A stretch of 12,929 bases of DNA from NCBI GenBank assembly GCA_030527085.1, contig JAUNBN010000017.1:1-12929 (forward strand). The letters run 5' to 3'. Positions 1 to 7,296 of this stretch are shown here, piece by piece. Position 1 is the first letter of the stretch. Every line of letters begins with the position of its first letter. A model generated the notes under the pieces. That model saw nothing but the letters and a program-made list of their open reading frames with translations, was not told the origin of the DNA and did not search any database. The position numbers and the translations under genes were made by a program. Source of the stretch: Oscillospiraceae bacterium (lineage in GTDB: Bacteria > Bacillota > Clostridia > Oscillospirales > Ruminococcaceae).

Positions 1-1247
1 AGGAGTACAACGGCTATAAGGTCTACTGGGAGGACGGCGCGCAGGTCGGCAGCGAAGTCTCAGACGCGATGACCGAGAAGATAAACGCCGTGGATATGTT
101 TTCCGGCGTCAAGACCATGGACTTCGAGGAGGCGAGAACCAAGGGCCTTATAGAGCTCATCTCGGAGGAGATGGACCGCAAGTATCTTGAGCTGGTAAAG
201 TCGCTGGCCGTAAACGACGGCGAGGCGCTGGACAAAACCATCTGCGCGGTCTACACGCCCCTGAACGGCGCGGGCAGCATACCGGTAAGAACGGTGCTGG
301 CCGAGCGCGGCTTTACGAACGTTCATATAGTAAAGGAGCAGGAGGACCCCGACCCGGACTTCACCACGGTGGGCTATCCCAATCCCGAGGACGTTAAGGC
401 CTTCGCGCTTTCCGAAAAGCTGGGCGAGGCTGTAGGCGCGCAGCTGCTCATAGCCACCGACCCCGACTGCGACCGTCTGGCCATAGAGCTTGCGGGCAAG
501 GGGGGCGGCTATATACCGCTCAACGGCAATCAGGTGGGCGTAATTCTGATAAACTACCTGCTCGAGGGGCGCAAGAAGGCCGGGACGATGCCCGAAAACG
601 GCGCGATGGTAAAATCTATAGTCACAGGCGATATGGGCAAGGCCATCTGCGAGCGCTACGGTGTCAGGATGTTCGAGTCACTCACGGGCTTCAAGAATAT
701 CTGCGGGCGCATACCTCTTTTGCACGAGCTGGGCTACGAATACCTCTTCGGCTATGAGGAGAGCATAGGCTACGCGGCGAGCGAGCAGGTGCGCGACAAG
801 GACGGAGTAAGCGCCGCCATGCTGCTGATAGAGGCCGCCGCCTTCTACAAAAAGCAGGGCAAGACCCTCATGGACGTGCTTGAGGAGCTCTTTAAAGAAT
901 ACGGCTACTACAGCGAGGGACACATCTCCCTCGTGCTCGACGGCGTTGAGGGTGCTGAGCGAATCCAGCGCATGATGGCCGCCTACCGGGAGGAATACCC
1001 CGAAATTATCGGCGGCGAGAGCGTCGCCGAGGTAATAGACTACAAGGACGGCTACGGGGATATAGAGCCCTCCAATGTCGTAAAATTTGTATTGACGGAC
1101 GGGAGCTGGTACGTCCTGCGCCCCTCGGGGACGGAGCCTAAGCTGAAGCTCTATTTCTACGCCAGGGCCGAGAGCGCCAAGGAGTCGCGCGCGAAGGTAG
1201 ATATGATGTCAAAGGCGGCCATGGACCGTCTTGAAAGCGTAGGGTAG
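1..1247 (+). CDS. pgcA: Phosphoglucomutase/phosphomannomutase, 3' part (5' end outside window)
   Basis: Interconverts hexose 1- and 6-phosphates (glucose and/or mannose) in the cytosol, feeding nucleotide-sugar and cell-envelope synthesis. The gene is cut by the left edge; the reading frame is open from base 3, giving 414 residues before the stop at 1245-1247. The first residues, EYNGYKVYW, are those that normally follow the active-site serine loop (TASHNPK), so the phosphoserine lies just outside the window. Visible family motifs are the metal loop DPDCDR (about 461-478), the sugar-binding loop GYEESIGY (about 751-774) and the phosphate-binding loop RPSGTEPKLKLY near the C terminus. The remaining length fits a PgcA/PGM2-like enzyme of about 570 residues. 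The ATG at 69 is internal and not the start. Glucose versus mannose preference cannot be read from the sequence, so the symbol is by family resemblance. A strong terminator follows at 1340-1384. Confidence 0.93.
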   Translation, partial: EYNGYKVYWEDGAQVGSEVSDAMTEKINAVDMFSGVKTMDFEEARTKGLIELISEEMDRKYLELVKSLAVNDGEALDKTICAVYTPLNGAGSIPVRTVLAERGFTNVHIVKEQEDPDPDFTTVGYPNPEDVKAFALSEKLGEAVGAQLLIATDPDCDRLAIELAGKGGGYIPLNGNQVGVILINYLLEGRKKAGTMPENGAMVKSIVTGDMGKAICERYGVRMFESLTGFKNICGRIPLLHELGYEYLFGYEESIGYAASEQVRDKDGVSAAMLLIEAAAFYKKQGKTLMDVLEELFKEYGYYSEGHISLVLDGVEGAERIQRMMAAYREEYPEIIGGESVAEVIDYKDGYGDIEPSNVVKFVLTDGSWYVLRPSGTEPKLKLYFYARAESAKESRAKVDMMSKAAMDRLESVG

Positions 1248-1303
1248 GCCGAGAACGCAGTGAGCTTAAAACAAAACAAAGGGAGCAGCCGGCAAGAGTG
1301 TGA

Positions 1304-1335
1304 GACAGCAAAAACTCGCGCGACGGGACACTCCC
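1304..1335 (+). repeat. Dispersed intergenic repeat, copy E (3' half)
   Basis: Contains ACAGCAAAAA, then a GCGC stretch, then GGGACACTCCC, matching the 3' half of the repeat family seen at 1603, 10481, 11833 and 12763. GGGA/TCCC around CAC can form a mini-hairpin. It lies between the pgcA stop and its terminator, so it would be transcribed in the pgcA 3' UTR. Confidence 0.6.
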
Positions 1336-1339
1336 AAAC

Positions 1340-1384
1340 AAAGACCCGCATTGAGGCGCTTTTGCCGCAGTGCGGGTCTTTTTA
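1340..1384 (+). terminator. Intrinsic terminator of the phosphohexose mutase gene
   Basis: Perfect 11-bp stem AAAGACCCGCA (1340-1350) with TGCGGGTCTTT (1371-1381), a 20-nt loop that can itself pair GGC with GCC, and a T-rich tail to 1384. It is the strongest rho-independent terminator in the window. Confidence 0.85.
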
Positions 1385-1460
1385 TTATCAATCGCGTGGA
1401 CTTTCAGCTGCTTTCGCCTTTGTAATAGCCTCTTGGCTTGCGGGGGAAGAACACCCTGCT

Positions 1461-1520
1461 AATGACATTAGCCGAAGGCGAGGGACAAGGGGAAAAAGCG
1501 CGCAATCGGGGTACTCTCCC
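1461..1520 (+). repeat. Dispersed intergenic repeat, copy A (full length)
   Basis: Begins with AATGACATTAGCCGAAGGCG and ends with GCGCGCAATCGGGG followed by a CTCCC tail. The 5' motif matches copy B and the right edge of the window. The second half matches copy D nearly base for base (GGAAAA, GCGCGCAAT, GGGG). The terminal GGG/CCC hairpin is kept although the loop sequence differs from the other copies. Confidence 0.65.
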
Positions 1521-1563
1521 TCATTTGTTCGAAATTCGTTCGCATTTAGGGCTTAGAATCAGT

Positions 1564-1592
1564 TTGCCGCTAAACCTGAGAGGGTCTATAAG
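1564..1592 (+). promoter_or_regulatory. Probable sigma-A-type promoter for the lipoprotein gene
   Basis: TTGCCG (1564-1569), a 17-bp spacer and TATAAG (1587-1592) give 4/6 and 5/6 matches to the -35 and -10 consensus. Transcription would start near 1599, immediately before the 15-bp hairpin of repeat copy C, which would then form the 5' end of the lipoprotein mRNA. Confidence 0.45.
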
Positions 1593-1602
1593 CGTGTAAT
1601 GT

Positions 1603-1667
1603 GCTGTCTTTCCCCCGCCTCCGTCGGGGGAAAGACAGCGAAAAACCCACGCAGCGGGACACTCCCC
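1603..1667 (+). repeat. Dispersed intergenic repeat, copy C, with 15-bp hairpin
   Basis: A perfect 15-bp stem, GCTGTCTTTCCCCCG (1603-1617) with CGGGGGAAAGACAGC (1625-1639) around a 7-nt loop, runs directly into the repeat 3' half: ACAGCGAAAAACCCACGCAG, then CGGGACACTCCCC. The stem is followed by A's rather than T's, so it does not look like a terminator for the + strand. It lies in the 5' UTR predicted from the promoter just upstream. Confidence 0.7.
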
Positions 1668-1704
1668 TAAACCTTAAGCTTTGAAGAAAGGCAAATTACC
1701 GCTT

Positions 1705-2886
1705 ATGAAAAAGCTCTTATTATTGCTCACTATGCTGCCTGTTCTGTTTCTTCCAAGCTGCGCTTCAAACGATGCTCCCGGTGTGACAGGGAGCGACGCG
1801 CCCGCAAACTTGAGCCTTTCCCTTGCTTATAGAGTCAATTTTATTTGGCTTGAGCTGACTGCTTCCGCAAACGGCGTTCTTATGGTCCCAAACAGTTTTC
1901 AAAGGGGCACATTAAACGGCGACGAACGCTTTCTGTGGCATTTCAATCTTCAGACAATGGAGGCTGAAATCATGAATGAGAATTATTTCAGCTCCATTGA
2001 GGGGAGGAATTTTGCCACGCCCAATTATTACTATTGTTTAAGTGCGAACGATTCACTGGGTGCAAATGGCGAGTACACGCAAACATACACCTTTATGCGC
2101 TTTAAGCCCGACGACTTGGAAAATCCCGAAGAAGTCGTCTGCGCGCCTGACACGACTATTGCTTTCGGATTTTTACTTTCAGACAGTGAGGGCAGTCTTT
2201 ACGGCCTTCTCTATGAGAATGAGTCACAGCCCGAAAGAAGCGCGTATGCAGGCAAGATTGACTTTGAGAAGGGTAAGGTTGAAAAACTGACAACCCTGGA
2301 TGTATACAGGAGTGATTATTGTGTCATTGGTCTTAGTGCGGATTCACTTTTACTGAGACGAGCCAGCGTCCCGGAAAAGAAAGAGGGAGGTATAAGCGAT
2401 TATAATCACGAGCTTAGCAGCTTTTTTGAGCATGACGTAGTTGAGCTCTCTCTCGGCGACTGGACGCTTACTGAGTTGGAAAACGAGCTGAAATACGCTT
2501 TCTATCCTTCCGACCACTTCTTTGTGGACTCCTATACGAATACTGCTTTCATTATTGATGCTGACAGTTCTTTGCAGGGCTCAGTTTATTGGCAGAACAC
2601 AGTTGATTTCTCAGAGGGAGTAATAAACTTTGACCTAACACCGCGATATGACTTTGCCTCACAGTTCGACAACATTGAACCGAGTATTGGCCTTGCAATC
2701 TCTCCCATTCCCCGCGGCTCAACTGAGAACGGTTACATCATTCAGCTGGGCGTACTCTATCTTGATGAGAAAAACATAGATGCGCTTCCTCTATTCGGAT
2801 ATGTCAGCCGAGAGGATTATTTTAAGGGGGACTTGGGCAATATCTCCCTGTTCGATTACGGTATTCTTGAAGAGTTGGCGAATTAA
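1705..2886 (+). CDS. Lipoprotein of unknown function
   Basis: I do not recognise this protein. The chosen ATG gives 393 residues and a textbook lipoprotein signal: MKK, a leucine-rich core, and the lipobox LPSC with the lipidated cysteine at residue 19. A TTG at 1681 would extend it by eight residues but has no ribosome binding site; the ATG has AAAGG about 13 nt upstream, a rather long spacing. The mature part is acidic and soluble, rich in aromatic residues and in Tyr/Ser/Asp, with no further membrane segment. Spaced strand-like stretches could suit a beta-propeller-type fold, but this is a guess. Base composition is clearly lower in GC (37-52% in three lines counted by hand) than the neighbours, which suggests recent acquisition or a different selection regime. 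It stands alone between the pgcA terminator and a convergent operon, and is probably anchored outside the membrane. Confidence 0.8.
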   Translation: MKKLLLLLTMLPVLFLPSCASNDAPGVTGSDAPANLSLSLAYRVNFIWLELTASANGVLMVPNSFQRGTLNGDERFLWHFNLQTMEAEIMNENYFSSIEGRNFATPNYYYCLSANDSLGANGEYTQTYTFMRFKPDDLENPEEVVCAPDTTIAFGFLLSDSEGSLYGLLYENESQPERSAYAGKIDFEKGKVEKLTTLDVYRSDYCVIGLSADSLLLRRASVPEKKEGGISDYNHELSSFFEHDVVELSLGDWTLTELENELKYAFYPSDHFFVDSYTNTAFIIDADSSLQGSVYWQNTVDFSEGVINFDLTPRYDFASQFDNIEPSIGLAISPIPRGSTENGYIIQLGVLYLDEKNIDALPLFGYVSREDYFKGDLGNISLFDYGILEELAN

Positions 2887-2942
2887 AAAGCGGCGAAACA
2901 AATAATTGCCGCCGAAAACCGAGTCGAGAAATCCTGCGCAGC

Positions 2943-2973
2943 AGAAAACCCACGCTTAGCTGCGCGGGTTTTC
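2943..2973. terminator. Probable bidirectional terminator between lipoprotein and ABC-F genes
   Basis: GAAAACCCACGC (2943-2954) pairs with GCGCGGGTTTTC (2962-2973) with one mismatch and a short loop. T-runs of four occur at the stem base on both strands, so it could end both convergent transcripts. A weaker GCGGC/GCCGC hairpin lies at 2890-2912. The left arm resembles part of repeat copy C (CAGC, GAAAA, CCCACGC), so it may derive from a degenerate copy. Confidence 0.5.
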
Positions 2974-2976
2974 GCC

Positions 2977-4881
2977 TCACTCGCTGTAAAACTCCAGCCA
3001 CTCGTCCTCGAGCTCGGAGAGCTCCCTGCGGCGCTCTTCCAAAAGCTCGCTTATCTCCGTGAGCTTTTGGGAATCGCTGGCGTTTTCCGGCTCCATGAGC
3101 TGTTCGTTGAGCTCGTAAATCTCGCTTTCAAGCTCCTCAAGGCGGTTTTCAACAAAGCTTCTGCGCTCGCGCTCGAGCGCCCTCAGGCGGCGCTGCTCCT
3201 TGGCGCTGGCCACCGCCTTTTTCGCGCTCTCTAGCGCCTCGTCCGCGGGCTTTGAATCCTGTTTTTGGGAGCTTGGGGAATACTGCGAGCTGCCGCCGCC
3301 CTCCTCGCGGGATTTCAGGTAATCGTTGTAGCTCTCGAAAAAGAAGCAGCTTGAGTTTTCTATAAGTAAAATCGAGCAGCCCAGCTCCTGCATCATATAG
3401 CGGTCGTGGGTTATAACGAGCAGCGTACCCTTATAGCCGCGCAGCGCCTCGTAGAGCAGGTCTTTTGAATAAATATCAAGATGGTTTGTAGGCTCGTCGA
3501 GCGCCAGAAAATTGGGCCTCTCGAGCGCGAGGCGCGCGAGTCCCAGCCGCGCCAGCTCCCCGCCGGAAAGTCCCGCGCAGTCCGTAAATACATCCTCGCC
3601 GCGAAAGCCCACCGAGGCGAGCAGCGAGCGTATCTCGAGCTGCTCCATTTTCGGATAGAGCCCCCAGATGTATTCAAGCGGGTTCTTGGCCCGAATTGAG
3701 TAGAGATTTTGCTCGAGCACCCCCGGCTTCACGCCGCCGCCCAGCCGCACGCTGCCCTTTTTCGGAGGCAGCTTGCCGCTTATTGAGCGCAGCAGCGTGG
3801 TCTTGCCCGCGCCGTTCGGGCCTATTACGGCCAGGCGGTCGCCTCTGAGCATCGTGAAATTCAGGTCTTTTACGATACAGCGCCCGCCCGCGTCGAGCCG
3901 GGCATCTTTTACTGTGAGCACCTCCTTATAGGGCTCGGAGGCGGGTACTATCTCGAACTTAACATCAACGTGGCGGGAGCTTTCGGGTACCGTGAGGTCG
4001 AGCCTGTCGAGCATTTTAAGGCGGCTTTTGGCCATCTTCGAGGTAGTGGCGCGCACGATGTTGCGCTGGGCGTAGTCCTTGAGCTTTTCGGCCTCCCTCA
4101 CCGTTTGCTCGTAGACCTTTTCCTCGCGCTCCTCGCGCTCGGCCTTCTGCTTTAAGTAGGCGGAGAAATTTCCGCGATAAAGGCGCGAAACCCCGTTTTG
4201 TATTTCCAGTATTTTCGTACACACTCCGTCGAGAAAGCGGCGGTCGTGGGAGACTAAGAGCAGCGCGCCGCGGTATTCCTTTAAAAAACCCTCCAGCCAT
4301 TCGAGAGTGGGCAAATCGAGATGGTTTGTGGGTTCGTCGAGCACCAGCAGGTCGGGGCTTTGCAGCAGCAGCTTGGCCAGCGCCAGACGGGTGCGCTCGC
4401 CGCCGCTGAGAACGCCCACCTTCTTTTCCAGAGCCTCGCCGCCGAAGGACATTCCGGCCAGTATGCGCCGGGCGTTGTAGTCGAGCTTGTAGCCGTCTAT
4501 GGCCTCGTAGCGCGCGCTCACGCTCTCGTATTCCTCCAAGAGCTCCTCTGAGCTCTCGCGGCTTAAAGCCCGCTCCAGCTCCTTCATGCGCCCTAAAAGC
4601 TCATCGGCGTTGTTTGCGCTCTTCATCTCCGCCAAAACGCTGTTCGCATCGTTCAGGCCCGCGGTCTGCCTGAGGTAGCCGAGCGTGGCGTTTCGCTTTA
4701 AGGAAATAGAGCCCGAGGAGGGGGAGTATTCCCCTGTGAGTATATTTAAAAGCGTGGTCTTGCCGCAGCCGTTGTAGCCTACGGCGCCCACGCGGTCGCG
4801 CTCGTCGAGCTTGAAGCTTATATCCCTTAAGACCACGTTGGCCCCATAGGAAAAAGCTATGGAATTTGATTCTAAAATCAT
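2977..4881 (-). CDS. ABC-F family ATPase (YdiF/Uup-like), ribosome-associated
   Basis: Soluble tandem-ABC protein with no membrane segments; members of this family bind the ribosomal E site and relieve stalling or resist antibiotics. Start ATG at 4881 gives 634 residues with AAGGA correctly spaced; a longer frame from 4965 adds 28 unrelated residues and lacks support. Domain 1 has Walker A GYNGCGKT (35-42), signature LSGGE (158-162), Walker B LLVLDE (178-183) with EPTNHLD, and an H-loop SHDRRFL. A charged inter-domain linker (about 240-310) follows. Domain 2 has GPNGAGKT (about 352-360), LSGGE (about 437) and LALDEPTNHLD (about 457). The last 90 residues are a Glu/Arg-rich coiled coil, typical of YdiF and Uup. 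Both catalytic glutamates are present. It lies 155 bp downstream of the nagA operon on the same strand; whether it is co-transcribed is unclear. Housekeeping translation factor is likelier than antibiotic resistance. Confidence 0.93.
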   Translation of the reverse strand: MILESNSIAFSYGANVVLRDISFKLDERDRVGAVGYNGCGKTTLLNILTGEYSPSSGSISLKRNATLGYLRQTAGLNDANSVLAEMKSANNADELLGRMKELERALSRESSEELLEEYESVSARYEAIDGYKLDYNARRILAGMSFGGEALEKKVGVLSGGERTRLALAKLLLQSPDLLVLDEPTNHLDLPTLEWLEGFLKEYRGALLLVSHDRRFLDGVCTKILEIQNGVSRLYRGNFSAYLKQKAEREEREEKVYEQTVREAEKLKDYAQRNIVRATTSKMAKSRLKMLDRLDLTVPESSRHVDVKFEIVPASEPYKEVLTVKDARLDAGGRCIVKDLNFTMLRGDRLAVIGPNGAGKTTLLRSISGKLPPKKGSVRLGGGVKPGVLEQNLYSIRAKNPLEYIWGLYPKMEQLEIRSLLASVGFRGEDVFTDCAGLSGGELARLGLARLALERPNFLALDEPTNHLDIYSKDLLYEALRGYKGTLLVITHDRYMMQELGCSILLIENSSCFFFESYNDYLKSREEGGGSSQYSPSSQKQDSKPADEALESAKKAVASAKEQRRLRALERERRSFVENRLEELESEIYELNEQLMEPENASDSQKLTEISELLEERRRELSELEDEWLEFYSE

Positions 4882-5036
4882 ATTAATCCTTGCTATAAAA
4901 GAGGGCGCGGGCGCTTGGGTTATATTGAAACGCTCGCGGCGCCGGAGCAGCAAATCGCCGAACACCCTCGTATTTCGTGCCTTGCTTCCTCGCGGTATTC
5001 GCCTGCGGGGTCGTCTTTACCTGTTCTATAATATCC

Positions 5037-6386
5037 TCAAACCAGCGTGTATAGATTTCCGAGATAGCTCAAAACCGCAAGGGCGGAAAGCGCCGCGCCG
5101 AAAGCCCCGGAAGACGCGCCCTTTTCTCGTCTCAGCCACTCGCGGGCGATGAGCGCCGCGCAGACGATAAAGGAGAAATACATATAAATAAAGGTGCGCG
5201 AGCCTGAGACCCAGATGGTGGGTGAGAGCGACATGGTCATGCGCGAGCCGAAGCCCAAAAGCAGGGCAAAGGAACAGAGCCAGGCGTCCGCTTTTTTTTC
5301 AAAAACTGCGAAGAACGAGGCTATGATGCTCGCGAAGACCGCCGTTATTATTATGTCCGGTAAAAGCGATTTGAGCGAGCCTGTGTCCACCCAGGTGCCG
5401 TATTTAGTAAGCGCGCCGCTTATGAGCGAGAGCGAGGGGGCTATAAAGGAATTTGTGGAGGCGACTATTCCGAAGGCTGCCGAGGCCGTCAGCGGCGCTA
5501 AGGAAAGGCCGCGCAGCGCGTTTGAGCGATTCAGCGAAAAGACCGCCAGCGCCAGCAGCAGCGCGAAGGCCAAAAAGAAGAAGTTGGGCTGCATTATGAA
5601 CTCGTACCAGGTGGAGGAATAGCCCATCTCGAACTTCTGCCAGAGGGGTATCGTGTCAAATTCGGGGAACTGGCCCGCCGTCTCGTTAACGCGCCTCATC
5701 TCGTTGCCCGGGCAGGTGAAGATGTAGACCATCATCGCGCAAAGCAGGGCCGTCTGCGCGAGCATAAACTTGTAAGGCAGCTTCTTCTTCAGCGCTATAA
5801 GGGCGAAAACGCCGTAGACGCAGATGAGTATGGCCGTGCAGAACTCGATGTTTGCTGAAAAGAGCAGCGCTAAGACATAAAGCGGATATTCCCAGCCGCA
5901 TATCCTCTCGCCGCGCATTATCTTGGCCACGGGTATTATCGAAATCAGGCAAAGCGACATCGTCCAGATGTAATAGACCGTCGTGACCACCCAGCCCGCC
6001 GTTCCCGTATCCGCAAAGGGATAGACCAGGGCAAAGAGACATATCCAGCGGTTTATACGAAGGTCTTTCAGCGTGCCGCAGATATAGGAGACGGAAAAGG
6101 CCGCGAGGGTGAAGATAAGCGTGTCGAACACGGCCCAGAGTACTTTGAAGTGGATAATATAAATCAGTACCGACTCTATCACCTGCCGCGAGGACCAGGC
6201 GTGGTAATCGGAAATAAGATAGTTAAGTCCGCTGCCGTGCTCGAAAAGATAGCTCGCGTAAACAGCGTCGTCCTTGCTTCCCGGCTCTATTATGCAGTGT
6301 ATGAGAGCCGTAGCCGCGAGCAGAAAGACAAAGGGGGAGTACCAGCGTGAGCAGAAAGCCTCAAGTTTTTCAAAAGCCGACTTCAT
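5037..6386 (-). CDS. Polytopic membrane protein, DUF6056-like (possible GT-C-type glycosyltransferase)
   Basis: A 449-residue integral membrane protein with about ten or more hydrophobic segments spread over its length. After the first segment comes an acidic pair, KDD (D39-D40), then DYHAWSSRQ (W64, R67) in an external-looking loop. A D(D) and W..R arrangement after the first helix is what I associate with DUF6056 and related GT-C-like families, in which the acidic residues may contact a lipid-linked sugar donor; the assignment is tentative. A second extracytoplasmic-looking stretch near residues 215-250 carries CPGNEMRRVNETAGQFP. The start has a strong AAGGAG (6392-6397), which overlaps the stop codon of the upstream permease, so translation is probably coupled. 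It is the third gene of the nagA operon. A role in surface glycan modification would fit but is inferred from context only. Confidence 0.72.
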   Translation of the reverse strand: MKSAFEKLEAFCSRWYSPFVFLLAATALIHCIIEPGSKDDAVYASYLFEHGSGLNYLISDYHAWSSRQVIESVLIYIIHFKVLWAVFDTLIFTLAAFSVSYICGTLKDLRINRWICLFALVYPFADTGTAGWVVTTVYYIWTMSLCLISIIPVAKIMRGERICGWEYPLYVLALLFSANIEFCTAILICVYGVFALIALKKKLPYKFMLAQTALLCAMMVYIFTCPGNEMRRVNETAGQFPEFDTIPLWQKFEMGYSSTWYEFIMQPNFFFLAFALLLALAVFSLNRSNALRGLSLAPLTASAAFGIVASTNSFIAPSLSLISGALTKYGTWVDTGSLKSLLPDIIITAVFASIIASFFAVFEKKADAWLCSFALLLGFGSRMTMSLSPTIWVSGSRTFIYMYFSFIVCAALIAREWLRREKGASSGAFGAALSALAVLSYLGNLYTLV

Positions 6387-6395
6387 AAAAACTCC

Positions 6396-7295
6396 TTATT
6401 CTCCCCAGATTCCCAGCGCCGCGACTCCCGCCAGCACCAGACCTATGGCTATATAGTATTTTCCCGGCAGTCTTTCTTTTAAGAAGAGCCGCGACCAGAG
6501 CACGGAAAAAACGCTGTAGGAGGCTATTGCTGGCGCGGCGATTATCGCGTTGCCTGAGAGCGCGAACACATAGGCGAACTGTCCCGCTGTTTCAAAAACC
6601 GCCGCTGTGAGGCGAAAGCGTCCGCCGCCCGAAAAGAGTCTCTCGCGTTTTACGATAAAAACATAGATAAAACAGAGCAGCGCGGCTGATGCGAAGGTGA
6701 GCTCGTATGAGATATTGGCGCTCTCCTCGTCGAGGCGGTAGTTTAGGTAGTAGGCGTCCGCGAAGGTGCCCGCCGCATCCAGTATGCAGTAGAGTATGGG
6801 CAGCGCGAGGGCCTTAAGTCCTCTAACATATTTGCCCGGGACTTCGCCGGAGAATTTCAAAAGCTCCTCAGTGCCGCGCCGCCTTTCCAGCACTCCCAGC
6901 AGCAGCACACCCGCGCAGATGGAAACGACCGCCGCGAGCTGGGGGCCGCTCATGCTCTGATTCAAAAAGAAAAAGCAGAGTAAGGCTACGAGCGCGCCCG
7001 AGGAATTGCAGACCGGCGAGCTCAAGGAGAGCTCAAGGTAGCGCAGGCCTATATAGCCGAAGAGCATGGAAACGATATATAGCGCCGAAACGGGCAGATA
7101 GATTATTAAGCTTTTAAGCTCATAGTCAAAACCGTCAATAAAGATTACCCAGAGCGCGTGCAGGCCCATGACCAGCCCTACGGCGCAGATTAGTTTTAGG
7201 TGGCTGTATTTGTCCTCGGGGGCGGAGCCGAGCTTGGAAAACAAATCGGAGCCGCTCCAGCAGAGGATGGCCGCCAGAGTGAAGGCAAACCACAT
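6396..7295 (-). CDS. EamA/DMT-superfamily membrane transporter
   Basis: A 299-residue protein with about ten transmembrane segments, the usual size and topology of drug/metabolite transporters built from two EamA repeats. The N-terminal half opens with WFAFTLAAILCWSGSDLFSK, and the C-terminal half ends with the typical pattern of a helix, FLKERLPGKYY, and a final glycine-rich helix. Such proteins move small metabolites, including amino acids, nucleosides and sugars, and substrate cannot be read from sequence. The start lies one base beyond the nagA stop, so the two are almost certainly co-transcribed and probably coupled. The pairing suggests movement of an amino sugar, a breakdown product or a related metabolite; export is as likely as import. 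EamA-like helices are also used in small lipid-linked-sugar flippases, which would fit the DUF6056-like neighbour. Confidence 0.85.
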   Translation of the reverse strand: MWFAFTLAAILCWSGSDLFSKLGSAPEDKYSHLKLICAVGLVMGLHALWVIFIDGFDYELKSLIIYLPVSALYIVSMLFGYIGLRYLELSLSSPVCNSSGALVALLCFFFLNQSMSGPQLAAVVSICAGVLLLGVLERRRGTEELLKFSGEVPGKYVRGLKALALPILYCILDAAGTFADAYYLNYRLDEESANISYELTFASAALLCFIYVFIVKRERLFSGGGRFRLTAAVFETAGQFAYVFALSGNAIIAAPAIASYSVFSVLWSRLFLKERLPGKYYIAIGLVLAGVAALGIWGE

Positions 7296-7296
7296 A

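Larger units (their letters stand above)
1385..1602. other. Non-coding stretch with one repeat copy and one promoter
   Basis: Part of a gene-free region of about 460 bp between the pgcA stop (1247) and the lipoprotein start (1705). It holds repeat copy A at 1461-1520 and the promoter at 1564-1592. A 98-codon frame at 1260-1556 runs through the repeats and the terminator, has no family resemblance, and is not treated as a gene. Confidence 0.6.

Noticed and set aside
1260..1556. 98-codon open frame on the plus strand after the sugar mutase
   Set aside because: It runs through repeat copies E and A and the terminator, starts without a ribosome binding site and resembles no family.
1304..1667. 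Possible CRISPR array from the repeated motifs downstream of the sugar mutase
   Set aside because: Copies are irregularly spaced, imperfect, scattered over 11 kb in both orientations, and no cas genes are present.
4882..4965. Upstream extension of the ABC-F gene by 28 codons
   Set aside because: ABC-F proteins start just before the first strand (MILE-type start), and AAGGA fits the ATG at 4881.
5194..5622. 142-codon plus-strand frame inside the DUF6056-like gene
   Set aside because: Antisense shadow of a well-supported membrane protein; biased Ser/Lys/Ala composition and no ribosome binding site.
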